Of a stretch of DNA of 64,000 nt, positions 28,476 through 36,817 are shown piece by piece. Under the pieces are notes generated by a model that saw only the letters and a list, made by a program, of their open reading frames with translations, was not told where the DNA came from and did not search any database. Made by a program: the position numbers and the translations under genes. Positions within the stretch are counted from its first letter, which is position 1; the number at the start of each line of letters is the position of its first letter. This DNA comes from Paenibacillus polymyxa (GTDB lineage: Bacteria > Bacillota > Bacilli > Paenibacillales > Paenibacillaceae): assembly GCF_018614975.1 (NCBI RefSeq), contig NZ_JAGGNR010000008.1, positions 682,001 to 746,000 of the forward strand, in the 5' to 3' direction.

Positions 28476-29096
28476 TCAGTGGTTAATCCACTTGATCTCA
28501 CCGATCGGCCAGAAAATCACATCTGCACGACCAATAATATCTTTTAACGAAACATAACCGATCATACGGCTGTCTGTACTATTTGGACGGTTGTCTCCCA
28601 TGACAAACACATGACCTGCAGGCACTTTGCCATCAGGGAACTGCTCATTCGGGAAATCCTTCACGTTATAGGTTCCACCATTGGCTTCAGCTGCATCAAT
28701 GGCTCCTTGAATATACGTTTCATCAACCTTCTTACCATTAACCATCACGGTATCGTCCTGAACCTCAACTGTATCACCTTCTACAGCAATAACACGTTTA
28801 ATGAAATCTCGACCTTCGGATGGTACGTGGAAGACGATAACTTCACCGCGCTTTGGTTCTCTGATATCATATAAGATCTCGTTGACGATCACACGTTCAC
28901 CCGTTTCAAAGTTCGGCTGCATGGACGGACCGTCCACAACAAACGGTTTGAAGAGCAACCACCGAATCAGAATGACGAGAACTAATGCGATAACAATGGC
29001 TTTAAGCCATTCAACAATTTCATTTTTGGCTTTTTTGGATCGACTGTTTTTCTCTTCGGTAGGATTGCCCCGGTCATGTTGAACTTCTTGTTCCAT
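28476..29096 (-). CDS. lepB: Type I signal peptidase
   Basis: A 206-residue membrane protease that removes signal peptides. One N-terminal membrane anchor (about residues 29-48, AIVIALVLVILIRWLLF) is followed by the catalytic Ser motif DGPSMQPNFETGERVIVN and the catalytic Lys motif GRDFIKRVIAVEGDTV; GHVFVMGDNRPNSTDSR is box E. Charged residues precede the anchor. It lies between rplS and rbgA and is separated from the rplS terminator by a 320-bp region with two hairpins. Confidence 0.95.
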   Translation of the reverse strand: MEQEVQHDRGNPTEEKNSRSKKAKNEIVEWLKAIVIALVLVILIRWLLFKPFVVDGPSMQPNFETGERVIVNEILYDIREPKRGEVIVFHVPSEGRDFIKRVIAVEGDTVEVQDDTVMVNGKKVDETYIQGAIDAAEANGGTYNVKDFPNEQFPDGKVPAGHVFVMGDNRPNSTDSRMIGYVSLKDIIGRADVIFWPIGEIKWINH

Positions 29097-29415
29097 TCAA
29101 GATCTTCCTCTCTTCACAGTACATGTTTATAGCAGTACACACATCCAACATTCTGTATCGTTCCAATAACTCAATGGATGGATACAGAACATTCACATCA
29201 GTTATGTAATCTTACACCAAGCATTACAGTACATTTAATCCACAATTCAAATGCCTTCAAGAGGTTGTTCAAAAAGTCGGTACTAAAACCGGTCTTTTGA
29301 ACACGCACTTCAATAACTGATTTTACAAGCCTCCCGGACTATTCACCGCATGTGTTGCCATACCATTTTACTCGGAAGTGTACCTCCGGTTCAACTTTTC
29401 CCGGACAAAAACGAA
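29097..29415. other. Spacer between rplS terminator and lepB, two hairpins
   Basis: No gene. Two clear dyads: TTCTGTATC with GATACAGAA (29151-29189, 9-bp arms, 21-nt loop) and a near-palindrome starting GTTCAAAA and ending TTTTGAAC (29267-29302). The second resembles a terminator or dispersed hairpin but lacks a T run. They lie in the upstream region of lepB and may shape its transcript or isolate it from rplS. Confidence 0.5.
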
Positions 29416-29437
29416 AAGGGCTTGTCTCCAAGCCCTT
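29416..29437 (-). terminator. Terminator after rplS
   Basis: AAGGGCTTG pairs perfectly with CAAGCCCTT around a 4-nt loop, and TTTTCGTTTTT follows on the minus strand. It lies 17 bp after the rplS stop. Confidence 0.88.
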
Positions 29438-29453
29438 CCCGGTATCCGTTATA

Positions 29454-29795
29454 TTAACGAATTTCTTTAATTCTCGCTGCTTTACCGCGTAGTTCACGAA
29501 GATAATAAAGCTTCGCACGACGCACTTTACCACGGCGAGCCACTTCGATTCTATCGATTTTTGGGGAATGAAGCGGGAAAGCTCTTTCCACACCTACACC
29601 GTAAGAAATTTTACGAACTGTAAAAGTCTCACTGATTCCACCACCACGGCGTTTAATCACAACACCTTCGAACAATTGGATACGCTCACGAGTTCCCTCG
29701 ATTACCTTAACGTGCACTTTCAAAGTGTCACCAGGACGAAAACTCGGAATATCCTTACGAAGTTGTTCTTGTGTAATCGCTTGAACGATATTCAT
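29454..29795 (-). CDS. rplS: Ribosomal protein L19
   Basis: The 113-residue large-subunit protein at the 30S-50S interface. It starts [19 protein letters not shown] and carries the family motif [38 protein letters not shown], ending in a basic tail. Length is as in Bacillus (115). It has its own strong promoter, a leader of about 95 nt and its own terminator, so it is monocistronic, unlike E. coli where it follows trmD. Confidence 0.98.
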   Translation of the reverse strand: MNIVQAITQEQLRKDIPSFRPGDTLKVHVKVIEGTRERIQLFEGVVIKRRGGGISETFTVRKISYGVGVERAFPLHSPKIDRIEVARRGKVRRAKLYYLRELRGKAARIKEIR

Positions 29796-29897
29796 CTATG
29801 ACTCCCTCCTTCCGTACAGGCGTTCATACTTCTTCCAGAGATCACCTTGTCTCCTTCATTATCCATAGAGGACCGCCGTATTCCACATAACAGAATT

Positions 29898-29926
29898 ATT
29901 GTATCACGCAGCACATCAAAACACAA
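29898..29926 (-). promoter_or_regulatory. Sigma-A promoter and leader of rplS
   Basis: Minus-strand TTGTGT and TACAAT are separated by exactly 17 bp. The predicted transcript starts near 29890 and has a leader of about 95 nt containing short dyads (GAGA/TCTC and GGCG/CGCC). Many Firmicutes carry an L19 leader for autoregulation here; I cannot confirm the fold by eye. Confidence 0.6.
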
Positions 29927-30146
29927 GAGAAATTAAACAAAATGCCTATTGATCAATCAGCAACGCTGATAACTTATCCATCTCATGCTGACTTCATTCT
30001 AAATTACATTCTCTCATATGGACCATGAATCAACGCTCTCATCTGCAAGTCAACCTGATACAGGAAAAAATACTGTAACTTCCAGTGCAGAAATATCGTC
30101 TATGATATAACTTATTGACCACTTTAAAAGGAGAAACCCAAGACTT

Positions 30147-31115
30147 ATGAAATATTGGAAAAAGATCACACTTGTCTTACTTGTCATGCTCACATGCTCC
30201 ATTACACTATATGCATATGCCGTAACTCATCCAACGAATGCACTGTCACACAAAGCCTGCACATCCTGGGACATCGTCAAACGCAAAGCATTCGAGCTGT
30301 CACACACTGACTTCTCTAACCAATCTGCGGTGGATCGTTCTACCTTCAGGATTGAACAAGGTACAGCTACAGAAGTTCCTGTGCTAATGTATCATTACAT
30401 AAAGCCCAAGCTGAACAATCAGGAGACAGGTAACAAATCCATCATTAATCTGGAGGATTTCGAGCAAAATATGAAATACCTGCATGATGAAGGCTACATT
30501 ACAGTTACATTGGACCAACTGGAACAATACGTTAACGGGAAGATCTCCCTACCACAGAAGTCCATTGTAATTACCTTTGATGACGGATATCAGAACAATT
30601 ATACATTAGCTTATCCCGTGCTTCAAAGATATAACTTTCATGCCTCGCTATTTGTCATAGGCAGTAAAATTCAAGATCAACCTTCGGAATTTGACCCCGC
30701 CATTAACAGTTTCATCTCCAAGTCAGAGATGCAGGGTGCAACTGACGTATTTGAATTTAACAGCCATACCTATAACCTGCATCACAAGGGATTTACGCGC
30801 TGTGGTAACAGTGTGCCTGTCGGTCTGGACACCAGTCTTCTGGATGATGATATCCAACAAATGAAGGAAACTGGGGTAGATACCCCTTATCTGGCCTATC
30901 CTTTTGGTTATACCAGCACACAGATGATTTACAAGTTACAGCAACATGGGTATCGCATGGCTTTTACCGTAAAGTCCGGATTTGTGCATCCAGGAGATGA
31001 TCCCATGAAGCTGCCTCGCTTGACAGTCACGACAGGTACTGACCTGGCGTCCTTGCTTCAGCCCGAATCCAGTCCGCGTAACGGACTACCTGCATCGGAG
31101 AATGACGACCAATGA
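30147..31115 (+). CDS. Secreted polysaccharide deacetylase (NodB domain)
   Basis: A 322-residue protein with an N-terminal hydrophobic segment (about residues 7-25, LVLLVMLTCSITLYAYA) as signal peptide or anchor, then a carbohydrate esterase 4 domain: VPVLMYHYIKP, the metal-binding Asp pair in IVITFDDGYQNNY, the histidine pair in FNSHTYNLH, and LAYPFGYTSTQMIYKL. Such enzymes remove acetyl groups from peptidoglycan, chitin-like or biofilm polymers. The target is unknown. The start has AAAAGGAGAAACC upstream. It is the only plus-strand gene between 22.3 and 50.3 kb and sits next to decayed gene fragments. Confidence 0.88.
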   Translation: MKYWKKITLVLLVMLTCSITLYAYAVTHPTNALSHKACTSWDIVKRKAFELSHTDFSNQSAVDRSTFRIEQGTATEVPVLMYHYIKPKLNNQETGNKSIINLEDFEQNMKYLHDEGYITVTLDQLEQYVNGKISLPQKSIVITFDDGYQNNYTLAYPVLQRYNFHASLFVIGSKIQDQPSEFDPAINSFISKSEMQGATDVFEFNSHTYNLHHKGFTRCGNSVPVGLDTSLLDDDIQQMKETGVDTPYLAYPFGYTSTQMIYKLQQHGYRMAFTVKSGFVHPGDDPMKLPRLTVTTGTDLASLLQPESSPRNGLPASENDDQ

Positions 31116-31118
31116 AAC

Positions 31119-31376
31119 CTAGAATTGAACTTCACCGCCCGGATACAGAGTCGAGCTATACAGCCTTTTGAGCTGTGGCTTGGCTCTTTTTGCATCTACC
31201 CATGATAATGTCATCGGAGAGCTGGAATAAATCACTGCTCCCTCTGCGTCATAGATGATGATCTGTTCCTGTCCGGTCTGGACCAGATCTGCGGGCCAAA
31301 ATATAATCTAGTCCACCTTGTCTCCGGCTTGGCTAATATCTATTCTGGCGGTTTTATATAGTTGATGCTTCCATAA
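31119..31376 (-). pseudogene. Decayed gene fragment of unknown family
   Basis: Read on the minus strand one frame gives protein-like sequence over about 85 codons: LWKHQLYKTARIDISQAGDKVD, then an in-frame TAG (31308-31310), then IIFWPADLVQTGQEQIII, YDAEGAVIYSSSPMTLSW and a normal stop at 31119. The frame is continuous on both sides of the stop, so this looks like the 3' part of a real gene inactivated by a nonsense mutation and loss of its 5' end. I do not recognise the family. The alternative, a sequencing error, would still leave the gene without a start. Confidence 0.6.
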
Positions 31377-31387
31377 CCTCCTCCTCA

Positions 31388-31640
31388 TCAAACCCACTCT
31401 AAAAACTCAAGACGATTGCCAAAAGGATCATTTATATAGAAACGTCTTACACCTTCATCTGCTCTTGCTTCGTCATCTACAATATGAATTTGGTTATGGA
31501 TGAGATGATCACGCAACTGATCCAAATGTTGTACATGAAATGCCGGATGAGCTTTTGTGGCGGGAATAAAATCTTTTTGTACGCCAATACACTTGGTGTC
31601 TGCCACACTCGAACCATACACCACCCCGTTTTCTTTAGTT
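31388..31640 (-). pseudogene. Truncated VOC (glyoxalase-like) protein
   Basis: About 80 codons matching the C-terminal two thirds of a VOC-superfamily protein: IGVQKDFIPATKAHPAFHVQHLDQLRDHL and GVRRFYINDPFGNRLEFLEWV, including the terminal metal-ligand glutamate region (NRLEF). Full members are about 120 residues and begin with an HVQL-type metal motif; here that part is missing, and the frame is closed by a TAA about 20 codons upstream of the conserved part. No ribosome site precedes the possible GTG start at 31624. Probably non-functional. Confidence 0.6.
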
Positions 31641-31726
31641 TCATTTAGGGAAACTAAGTTTTAAAATATACCTTTTATAGAATAACCCGATGAATATCCA
31701 GCTTTCTTTACAAAACACAATAAGAA

Positions 31727-31755
31727 AAGCCAACCTTTGGTATCAAGGCTGGCTT
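31727..31755 (-). terminator. Terminator after trmD
   Basis: AAGCCA-CCTT pairs with AAGG-TGGCTT with one mismatch; TTTTCTTATT follows on the minus strand. It lies about 50 bp after the trmD stop. Confidence 0.75.
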
Positions 31756-31804
31756 CTTCGAACGCTCTAAAAAGATATATTTACGTGTTCAACGATACAT
31801 ATAC

Positions 31805-32572
31805 TTACTCTGTACTATTTTTACGATTTGAACGTACATTTTTTAACCAAATTCGCTCTTTGTCCGTCAAATCCGCCGTTTCCAACATCTCCGGTCTACG
31901 ATCTAACGTACGAAGCAACGACTGCTCTCTGCGCCACGCCTCAATGTTCAGATGATGTCCTGACAGCAACATATCTGGTACCTTCATGCCCCTAAACTCG
32001 GGTGGACGTGTGTAGTGCGGGTACTCCAGAAGTCCCGTGCTGAATGAATCCGTCACTGCACTTGTCTCATTGCCAAGCACACCGGGAATTAGTCGTACGA
32101 TACTGTCAATCGCAACCATAGCAGGCAACTCCCCACCAGTGAGTACGTAATCACCAATGGATAGTTCATCCGTCACGAGAAATTCGCGAATTCGCTCATC
32201 GTAACCTTCATAATGTCCACATATAAAAATCAGATGATCTTCCTGTACAAGTTCTTCTGCCTTTTTCTGTGTAAATGTCTCACCTTGCGGACACATTAGG
32301 ATGATACGTGGAGCTTTCATGGTTGCCGCAGCTTCTCCGCGTTGCTCCAGAACATCTTCTACAGCAGCAAAGATCGGATCAGGTTTTAGCACCATGCCTC
32401 CGCCTCCGCCGTATGGAGCATCATCGACCGTATTATGTTTATTCGTCGCATAATTACGGAAGTTGGTTGCGCCGAGGGATACCAGACCCTTCGTTTGGGC
32501 TTTACCCAGAATGCTTGCTCCGAACACACCGTCAAACATCTCCGGGAATAGCGTTAACACATCCACTTTCAT
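31805..32572 (-). CDS. trmD: tRNA (guanine-N1)-methyltransferase TrmD
   Basis: A 255-residue SPOUT methyltransferase that makes m1G37 in tRNA and so prevents +1 frameshifting. It starts [21 protein letters not shown] and contains the SAM-binding knot [49 protein letters not shown], followed by the C-terminal tRNA-binding domain ([22 protein letters not shown]). The ATG is one base after the rimM stop, with GGAAGGG inside rimM. Confidence 0.97.
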   Translation of the reverse strand: MKVDVLTLFPEMFDGVFGASILGKAQTKGLVSLGATNFRNYATNKHNTVDDAPYGGGGGMVLKPDPIFAAVEDVLEQRGEAAATMKAPRIILMCPQGETFTQKKAEELVQEDHLIFICGHYEGYDERIREFLVTDELSIGDYVLTGGELPAMVAIDSIVRLIPGVLGNETSAVTDSFSTGLLEYPHYTRPPEFRGMKVPDMLLSGHHLNIEAWRREQSLLRTLDRRPEMLETADLTDKERIWLKNVRSNRKNSTE

Positions 32573-32573
32573 G

Positions 32574-33086
32574 TTACAGCAGCCCTTCCATCAGGTGAAT
32601 CTTCACTTGCTTCTGTTCGATGTCCACATCAAGCACTACATCATCAATAACGGGAATCAGTACTTCTTTGCCTGCTGGCGTTTTAACAACCCACACATCA
32701 TTGGCGCCCGGAGTCAAAATTTCAGAGATGGTTCCAAGCGTTTCACCCTCTTCGGTTATGACCGAACACCCAACGATTTGATGGAAGTAGTATTCACCTT
32801 CCTCCAGCTCAGCCAGGTTCTCTTTTAACACTTTGGCCATGCCGCCTTTAAACTTTTCTACTTCATTAATATTGCCGTACTCTTTCAGACGAAGAATATA
32901 CATATTTTTATGCAAACGTGCAGATTCCACGTTAACCATGACTGGATGATTATCTGGTGTAAAGAAAAACAACTCTGCATTTTTCGCGAAACGCACTTCC
33001 GGGAAATCAGTTAAAGGCATGATTCTCACCTCACCGCGAATTCCATGCGTATTAACGATTTTACCTACATTCATAAACTCTGCCAT
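32574..33086 (-). CDS. rimM: 16S rRNA processing protein RimM
   Basis: A 170-residue ribosome maturation factor that acts on the 30S head and binds S19. The N-terminal beta-barrel ([26 protein letters not shown]) and C-terminal PRC-barrel ([37 protein letters not shown]) are both complete. In B. subtilis ylqD sits just upstream; here that place has a dispersed repeat and no gene. The ribosome site is AGGAGGAATT. Confidence 0.96.
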   Translation of the reverse strand: MAEFMNVGKIVNTHGIRGEVRIMPLTDFPEVRFAKNAELFFFTPDNHPVMVNVESARLHKNMYILRLKEYGNINEVEKFKGGMAKVLKENLAELEEGEYYFHQIVGCSVITEEGETLGTISEILTPGANDVWVVKTPAGKEVLIPVIDDVVLDVDIEQKQVKIHLMEGLL

Positions 33087-33343
33087 AATTCCTCCTACGA
33101 AATTAAATCAAACTAAACAGCTACTTCGACTCTCGTACGGTCGTTCCGGCGACAGTTCGTTCTTTCGATCGCTGTTACCCCTCATTTTTCAAACTTAATT
33201 TAAAAGGTGAACATGAGGTGATAAAGGCGAACGCTAACGCTTCTCCAGAATCGATTCCGTCCCTGCACTGCTCCGAAGTTACTCATACCCAAAAATATTT
33301 TAATTCAATATCTAATCCAACCTATTAAGTTCAGCATGCACGA
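33087..33343. other. Spacer between khpA terminator and rimM
   Basis: No gene (no ylqD). It contains copy A of a dispersed repeat (33146-33249) described separately, and AT-rich flanks. Confidence 0.6.
33146..33249. repeat. Dispersed intergenic repeat, short copy A
   Basis: It shares ordered blocks with copy B at 45061-45198: CCGGCGACAG, TTCGATCGCTGTTACCCC, a T-rich segment with TTAATT, GGTGATA, and GGCGAACGCTAACGCTTCT followed by CAG. Compared with copy B it lacks the left arm and loop of the long hairpin, going from GGTGATAAA straight to GGCGAACGCT. Confidence 0.65.
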
Positions 33344-33376
33344 AAAGGGGCTAGGACATGCATCCTAACCCCCTTT
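33344..33376 (-). terminator. Terminator after khpA
   Basis: AAAGGGG and TAGGA pair with TCCTA and CCCCTTT around CATGCA. The minus-strand T run is short (TTTTC). It lies 10 bp after the khpA stop and separates khpA from rimM. Confidence 0.75.
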
Positions 33377-33385
33377 CGTATATCT

Positions 33386-33616
33386 TTAAGATATGATATC
33401 AACGGTAACCCGTTTATCCATCTTAACTGCTGCTGATGTGACGACCGTACGAAGTGATTTCGCGATTCGTCCCTGTTTACCAATTACCTTCCCGACATCG
33501 TCAGGATGAACGGTTAACTCATAAACGACAAGCCGGTCTTTCTCAACCGTCCGAACCGTCACATCTTCCGGATGATCGACTAAAGCCTTAGCAATTATGC
33601 TTACTAATTCTTCCAT
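33386..33616 (-). CDS. khpA: KH-domain RNA-binding protein KhpA (YlqC)
   Basis: A 76-residue single type II KH-domain protein. VHPDDVGKVIGKQGRIAKSLRTVVTSAA has the GxxG loop (GKQG) that contacts RNA. With KhpB it forms a global RNA chaperone that affects cell division and small RNA function. It lies 23 bp after rpsP, with GGAGGGTCATCT before the ATG. Confidence 0.95.
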   Translation of the reverse strand: MEELVSIIAKALVDHPEDVTVRTVEKDRLVVYELTVHPDDVGKVIGKQGRIAKSLRTVVTSAAVKMDKRVTVDIIS

Positions 33617-33639
33617 AGATGACCCTCCGAATCAGCACT

Positions 33640-33912
33640 TTATTTAGATAATTTAGACTCGTGGAACTTCTTCATCACGCCCGCTTTGCTAAGCAAGTTG
33701 CGGACAGTGTCAGATGCTTGTGCACCGTTTTGAAGCCAAGCCAGTGCTTTATCTTCATCGATCTTAACAACAGCCGGTTGTTCAACCGGGTTGTAGTAAC
33801 CAATCTCCTCGATAAAACGACCGTCACGTGGGGAACGAGAATCCGATACCACGATGCGATAGAAAGGGGCTTTGTGAGCACCCATACGTTTCAGACGAAT
33901 ACGAACTGCCAT
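33640..33912 (-). CDS. rpsP: Ribosomal protein S16
   Basis: A 90-residue small-subunit protein starting [42 protein letters not shown], the full S16 signature. The ATG at 33912 has a strong GAAGGAGGTGA site; the frame is open seven codons further but those include that site. It is about 50 bp from ffh and probably part of the ylxM-ffh-rpsP-khpA transcript. Confidence 0.97.
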   Translation of the reverse strand: MAVRIRLKRMGAHKAPFYRIVVSDSRSPRDGRFIEEIGYYNPVEQPAVVKIDEDKALAWLQNGAQASDTVRNLLSKAGVMKKFHESKLSK

Positions 33913-33965
33913 TTGAAAATTCACCTCCTTCAATGAAATCTGTATATGATCCAGCTTCGCTTAAA

Positions 33966-35342
33966 TCAACGGAAAGGAAACTTCATTCCTTTTCCCATAC
34001 CTTTAAGCTGCTTCATCGCTTTATTTTTGCCGCCTTTAGGTCCCATCATATCCGAGAACTGTTTCATCATGCGGCGCATCTCATCAAATTGCTTGATCAG
34101 ACGATTTACTTCAGCCAGAGATGTTCCGCTTCCGGTAGCAATACGCTTCCGGCGGCTATGGTTGATCATATCCGGGTTGCGTTTCTCTTCGGTCGTCATT
34201 GAGTAAACGATCGCTTCGATCCGGCCCATCTGTTTATCATCAACCTTCAGATCCTTGGCTTGTTTCATCTTGCCCATGCCGGGAATCATATCCATGATCT
34301 GATCGATTGGTCCCAGCTTTTTCACCTGATCCATCTGCTCCAGGAAATCTTCAAACGTGAATTCTGCATTACGCATCTTCCGTTCCATTTCCTTGGCTTT
34401 ATCGGTATCAATGTTTAATTGTGCTTTCTCAATCAGAGATAACATATCACCCATACCGAGGATCCGTGAAGCCATACGTTCCGGGTGGAACGGCTCCAAA
34501 GCGTCAAGTTTCTCTCCAAGGGAAGCAAACTTGATTGGGCACCCCGTAACTGCTTTGACAGAAAGTGCAGCACCACCACGAGTATCGCCATCCAGCTTCG
34601 TCAAGACAACCCCGGTCAGATTAAGCTGCTGGTTAAAGTGTTCTGCTACGTTAACCGCATCCTGACCTGTCATGCTGTCTACGACAAGCAGTACTTCATC
34701 CGGATTCACTACGCTGTGAATCTGGCGAAGTTCTTCCATCAGCTCTTCATCAACATGCAGACGTCCAGCTGTATCGATAATAACATAGTCATTACCGTTA
34801 TCTTTGGCATGTTGAAGACCTTGACGTGCGATCTCAACAGGGCTTGTCTGATCTCCCAGTGTGAATACCGGCGCTTTGATCTGCTCACCAAGTACTTGCA
34901 ACTGTTTGATCGCTGCCGGACGATAAATATCGCCTGCAACAAGCAATGGTCTGCTGTTTTGCTTTTGCAGCATTTTAGCCAGTTTACCTGATGTGGTTGT
35001 TTTACCAGCACCCTGCAAACCAACCATCATCAGCACCGTAGGCGGTTTGTTTGCTTTAGCCAGTTTCGCCTGGCTTCCACCCATCAAATCCGTCAGTTCC
35101 TTGTTAACGATGTCGATGATGACCATTCCTGGCGTGAAGCTCTCCATCACTTCTTTGCCAACAGCCTTCTCTTTCACCTTGGCGATGAATTCCTTGACCA
35201 CTTTGAAGTTTACATCCGCTTCGAGCAATGCCAGACGTACCTCGCGCATAGCCTCGGCTACATCTTCATCAGACACCTTGCCTTTGCCGCGCAGCTTGCT
35301 GAACACATTCTGTAATCGGGTCGTTAATCCTTCAAATGCCAT
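33966..35342 (-). CDS. ffh: Signal recognition particle protein Ffh
   Basis: The 458-residue SRP54 GTPase that binds signal sequences and targets ribosomes to FtsY. The N helical bundle (1-90) is followed by the G domain (G1 GLQGAGKTTTSGK at about 108-120, DTAGRLHVDEELM, TKLDGDTRGGAALS) and the Met-rich M domain (about 300-458, ending in MRRMMKQFSDMMGPKGG and a basic tail) that binds 4.5S/6S-like RNA and the signal peptide. The start follows GAGGAGGTGGGATC. Confidence 0.97.
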   Translation of the reverse strand: MAFEGLTTRLQNVFSKLRGKGKVSDEDVAEAMREVRLALLEADVNFKVVKEFIAKVKEKAVGKEVMESFTPGMVIIDIVNKELTDLMGGSQAKLAKANKPPTVLMMVGLQGAGKTTTSGKLAKMLQKQNSRPLLVAGDIYRPAAIKQLQVLGEQIKAPVFTLGDQTSPVEIARQGLQHAKDNGNDYVIIDTAGRLHVDEELMEELRQIHSVVNPDEVLLVVDSMTGQDAVNVAEHFNQQLNLTGVVLTKLDGDTRGGAALSVKAVTGCPIKFASLGEKLDALEPFHPERMASRILGMGDMLSLIEKAQLNIDTDKAKEMERKMRNAEFTFEDFLEQMDQVKKLGPIDQIMDMIPGMGKMKQAKDLKVDDKQMGRIEAIVYSMTTEEKRNPDMINHSRRKRIATGSGTSLAEVNRLIKQFDEMRRMMKQFSDMMGPKGGKNKAMKQLKGMGKGMKFPFR

Positions 35343-35411
35343 GATCCCACCTCCTCAAGCTTTATTACTGTTTTTAGGACCGATACGTTCCGCCCAGCCG
35401 TTATGATCTTT

Positions 35412-35762
35412 TCATTCGCTGAGCTGAGCAACAATATCGTGTATTTGTTTGTTGTTATCAATGGAGACGCCTGCGCGTTCCAATGCATTTTGCAAATCTT
35501 CAAGATTGCGATTACGCCGTTCATGCTTTTCCAGCAAGCCCAGCTTGCTTTCGTAATTTTCAAGCACTTGTTCGGCACGCTTGATATGCTCGTATACCGC
35601 CTGGCGGCTGATCTCAAACTCGGCTGCAATTTCACCAAGTGAAAAATCGTCATGAAAGTAATACTTTAGAAAAGTCTGCTGTTTCTCGGTAAGTAACAAT
35701 TCATAAAAAGCAAACAGCAAGTTAATCCGGTTTGTCTTCTCAAGCCGATTTTCTTGACTCAC
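35412..35762 (-). CDS. ylxM: YlxM family SRP-associated DNA-binding-like protein
   Basis: A 116-residue UPF0122 protein with a sigma-70 region 4-like helix-turn-helix: LLTEKQQTFLKYYFHDDFSLGEIAAEFEISRQAVYEHIKRAEQVLENYESKLGL. YlxM proteins bind SRP components and stimulate Ffh-FtsY GTPase in streptococci. It starts at a GTG (35762) after GGGAGTG and is the first gene of the ylxM-ffh operon, headed by a strong sigma-A promoter. Confidence 0.93.
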   Translation of the reverse strand: MSQENRLEKTNRINLLFAFYELLLTEKQQTFLKYYFHDDFSLGEIAAEFEISRQAVYEHIKRAEQVLENYESKLGLLEKHERRNRNLEDLQNALERAGVSIDNNKQIHDIVAQLSE

Positions 35763-35817
35763 ATCGGGGCACTCCCTTCGTCAAGGAAAAACACTTTACA
35801 CTCTTGCAACGTTCCTA

Positions 35818-35846
35818 ATAATACCTAAAACAAATCAGGTTGTCAA
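35818..35846 (-). promoter_or_regulatory. Sigma-A promoter of ylxM-ffh
   Basis: Minus-strand TTGACA and TATTAT with 17-bp spacing, about 55 bp ahead of the ylxM start. Confidence 0.8.
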
Positions 35847-35977
35847 GCAAAAATACTTGTCACAATAAAAACAGCTCTGATCATATGTTATTTCGATGCT
35901 TAACGGGTGATTTATGGCGTTTTCACAACAAGCAAATCCTCTCTCTACCTCTACGATCCACCTCTATGTAGAAGAAA

Positions 35978-36013
35978 AACGAATGCGTCTCAGTCCGCGG
36001 AGATGCATTCGTT
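35978..36013 (-). terminator. Terminator after hemolysin III gene
   Basis: AACGAATGC pairs perfectly with GCATTCGTT, with inner TCT/AGA, followed by TTTTTC on the minus strand. It lies 10 bp after the stop. Confidence 0.88.
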
Positions 36014-36022
36014 TATGGTGTT

Positions 36023-36670
36023 CTAGCGAAGTGGAGTCAGGTACAGCAGTACCATAAAGAAATGAAGAATACTGCCTGCTAGCACAAAGAGATGCCAAAT
36101 CGCATGGTGGTAAGGAAATCCACGCCACATATAAAAAAGCGTACCCAGGGTATACATCAGTCCTCCAGCAACCAGCAGCACGATTCCGCCTGTAGGAATG
36201 GCAGCCATAAGCGGTTGCCAGGCAATAACGATGAGCCAGCCCATCGCAATATAGAAAATCGTGGACATGAATAGAAATTTTTTCGTGAAAAACGCCTTAA
36301 AGATCACGCCGAATAATGCGATTCCCCAGATTATACCGAACAGGGTCCATCCAAGTGTACCGCGAACAGCAATAAACAAAAGCGGAGTGTACGATCCCGC
36401 AATAAACAAATAAATGGAAGAATGGTCGAAAATCTCAAATAAATCTTTCACTTTTCCATCTTTCCATGCATGCACAAGTGTAGAGCTCGTATAGAGCAGC
36501 AGCATGGTGATACCGTAGATCGTGAAACTGACCACATGCCAAGCTGTGCCTTTCATACTTGAAAATACAATCAATATCACCAGTGCAGCTACACTGAGTA
36601 CAGCACCGATTCCATGTGTCACCGCATTGGCGACTTCTTCACGGCGAGAATAGGTATGAGTATTGGCCAT
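36023..36670 (-). CDS. Hemolysin III / PAQR family membrane protein
   Basis: A 215-residue integral membrane protein with seven predicted helices, of the hemolysin III (YqfA/YplQ, PAQR-type) family. The N-terminal REEVANAVTHGIGAVLSV and YLFIAGSYTPLL carry the conserved His and Ser of the putative zinc site, and HAIWHLFVLAGSILHFF gives the C-terminal His cluster. Function is uncertain; the family may be zinc-dependent amide hydrolases acting on lipids. I use the ATG at 36670 after AAAGGAC; a TTG at 36676 is open upstream. It sits alone between ylxM and ftsY with its own promoter and terminator. Confidence 0.9.
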   Translation of the reverse strand: MANTHTYSRREEVANAVTHGIGAVLSVAALVILIVFSSMKGTAWHVVSFTIYGITMLLLYTSSTLVHAWKDGKVKDLFEIFDHSSIYLFIAGSYTPLLFIAVRGTLGWTLFGIIWGIALFGVIFKAFFTKKFLFMSTIFYIAMGWLIVIAWQPLMAAIPTGGIVLLVAGGLMYTLGTLFYMWRGFPYHHAIWHLFVLAGSILHFFMVLLYLTPLR

Positions 36671-36716
36671 TTTCAACCGTCCTTTCTAACTCTTTAGCAT
36701 TGCCTGCTTTATTCCC

Positions 36717-36722
36717 ATTATA
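36717..36722 (-). promoter_or_regulatory. -10 element of the hemolysin III gene
   Basis: A perfect minus-strand TATAAT, about 47 bp ahead of the start, without a consensus -35. The -35 place is covered by the nested dyad at 36728-36776. Confidence 0.5.
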
Positions 36723-36727
36723 CACGT

Positions 36728-36776
36728 ATTGCCAGTGACATTACACGTGACACTTATCACGTCTATCACTGGCAAT
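36728..36776. repeat. Nested dyad between ftsY and hemolysin III gene
   Basis: Outer arms ATTGCCAGTGA and TCACTGGCAAT are perfect over 11 bp; inside lies ACGTGACACTTATCACGT, another perfect 6-6-6 palindrome. It begins about 41 bases past the ftsY stop with no T run, and covers the -35 region of the downstream gene. It could be a double operator, or a terminator-like hairpin for ftsY. Confidence 0.6.
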
Positions 36777-36817
36777 TACGCTTAACGCTATTCATTTATC
36801 CTAATTAATAATGGGTT

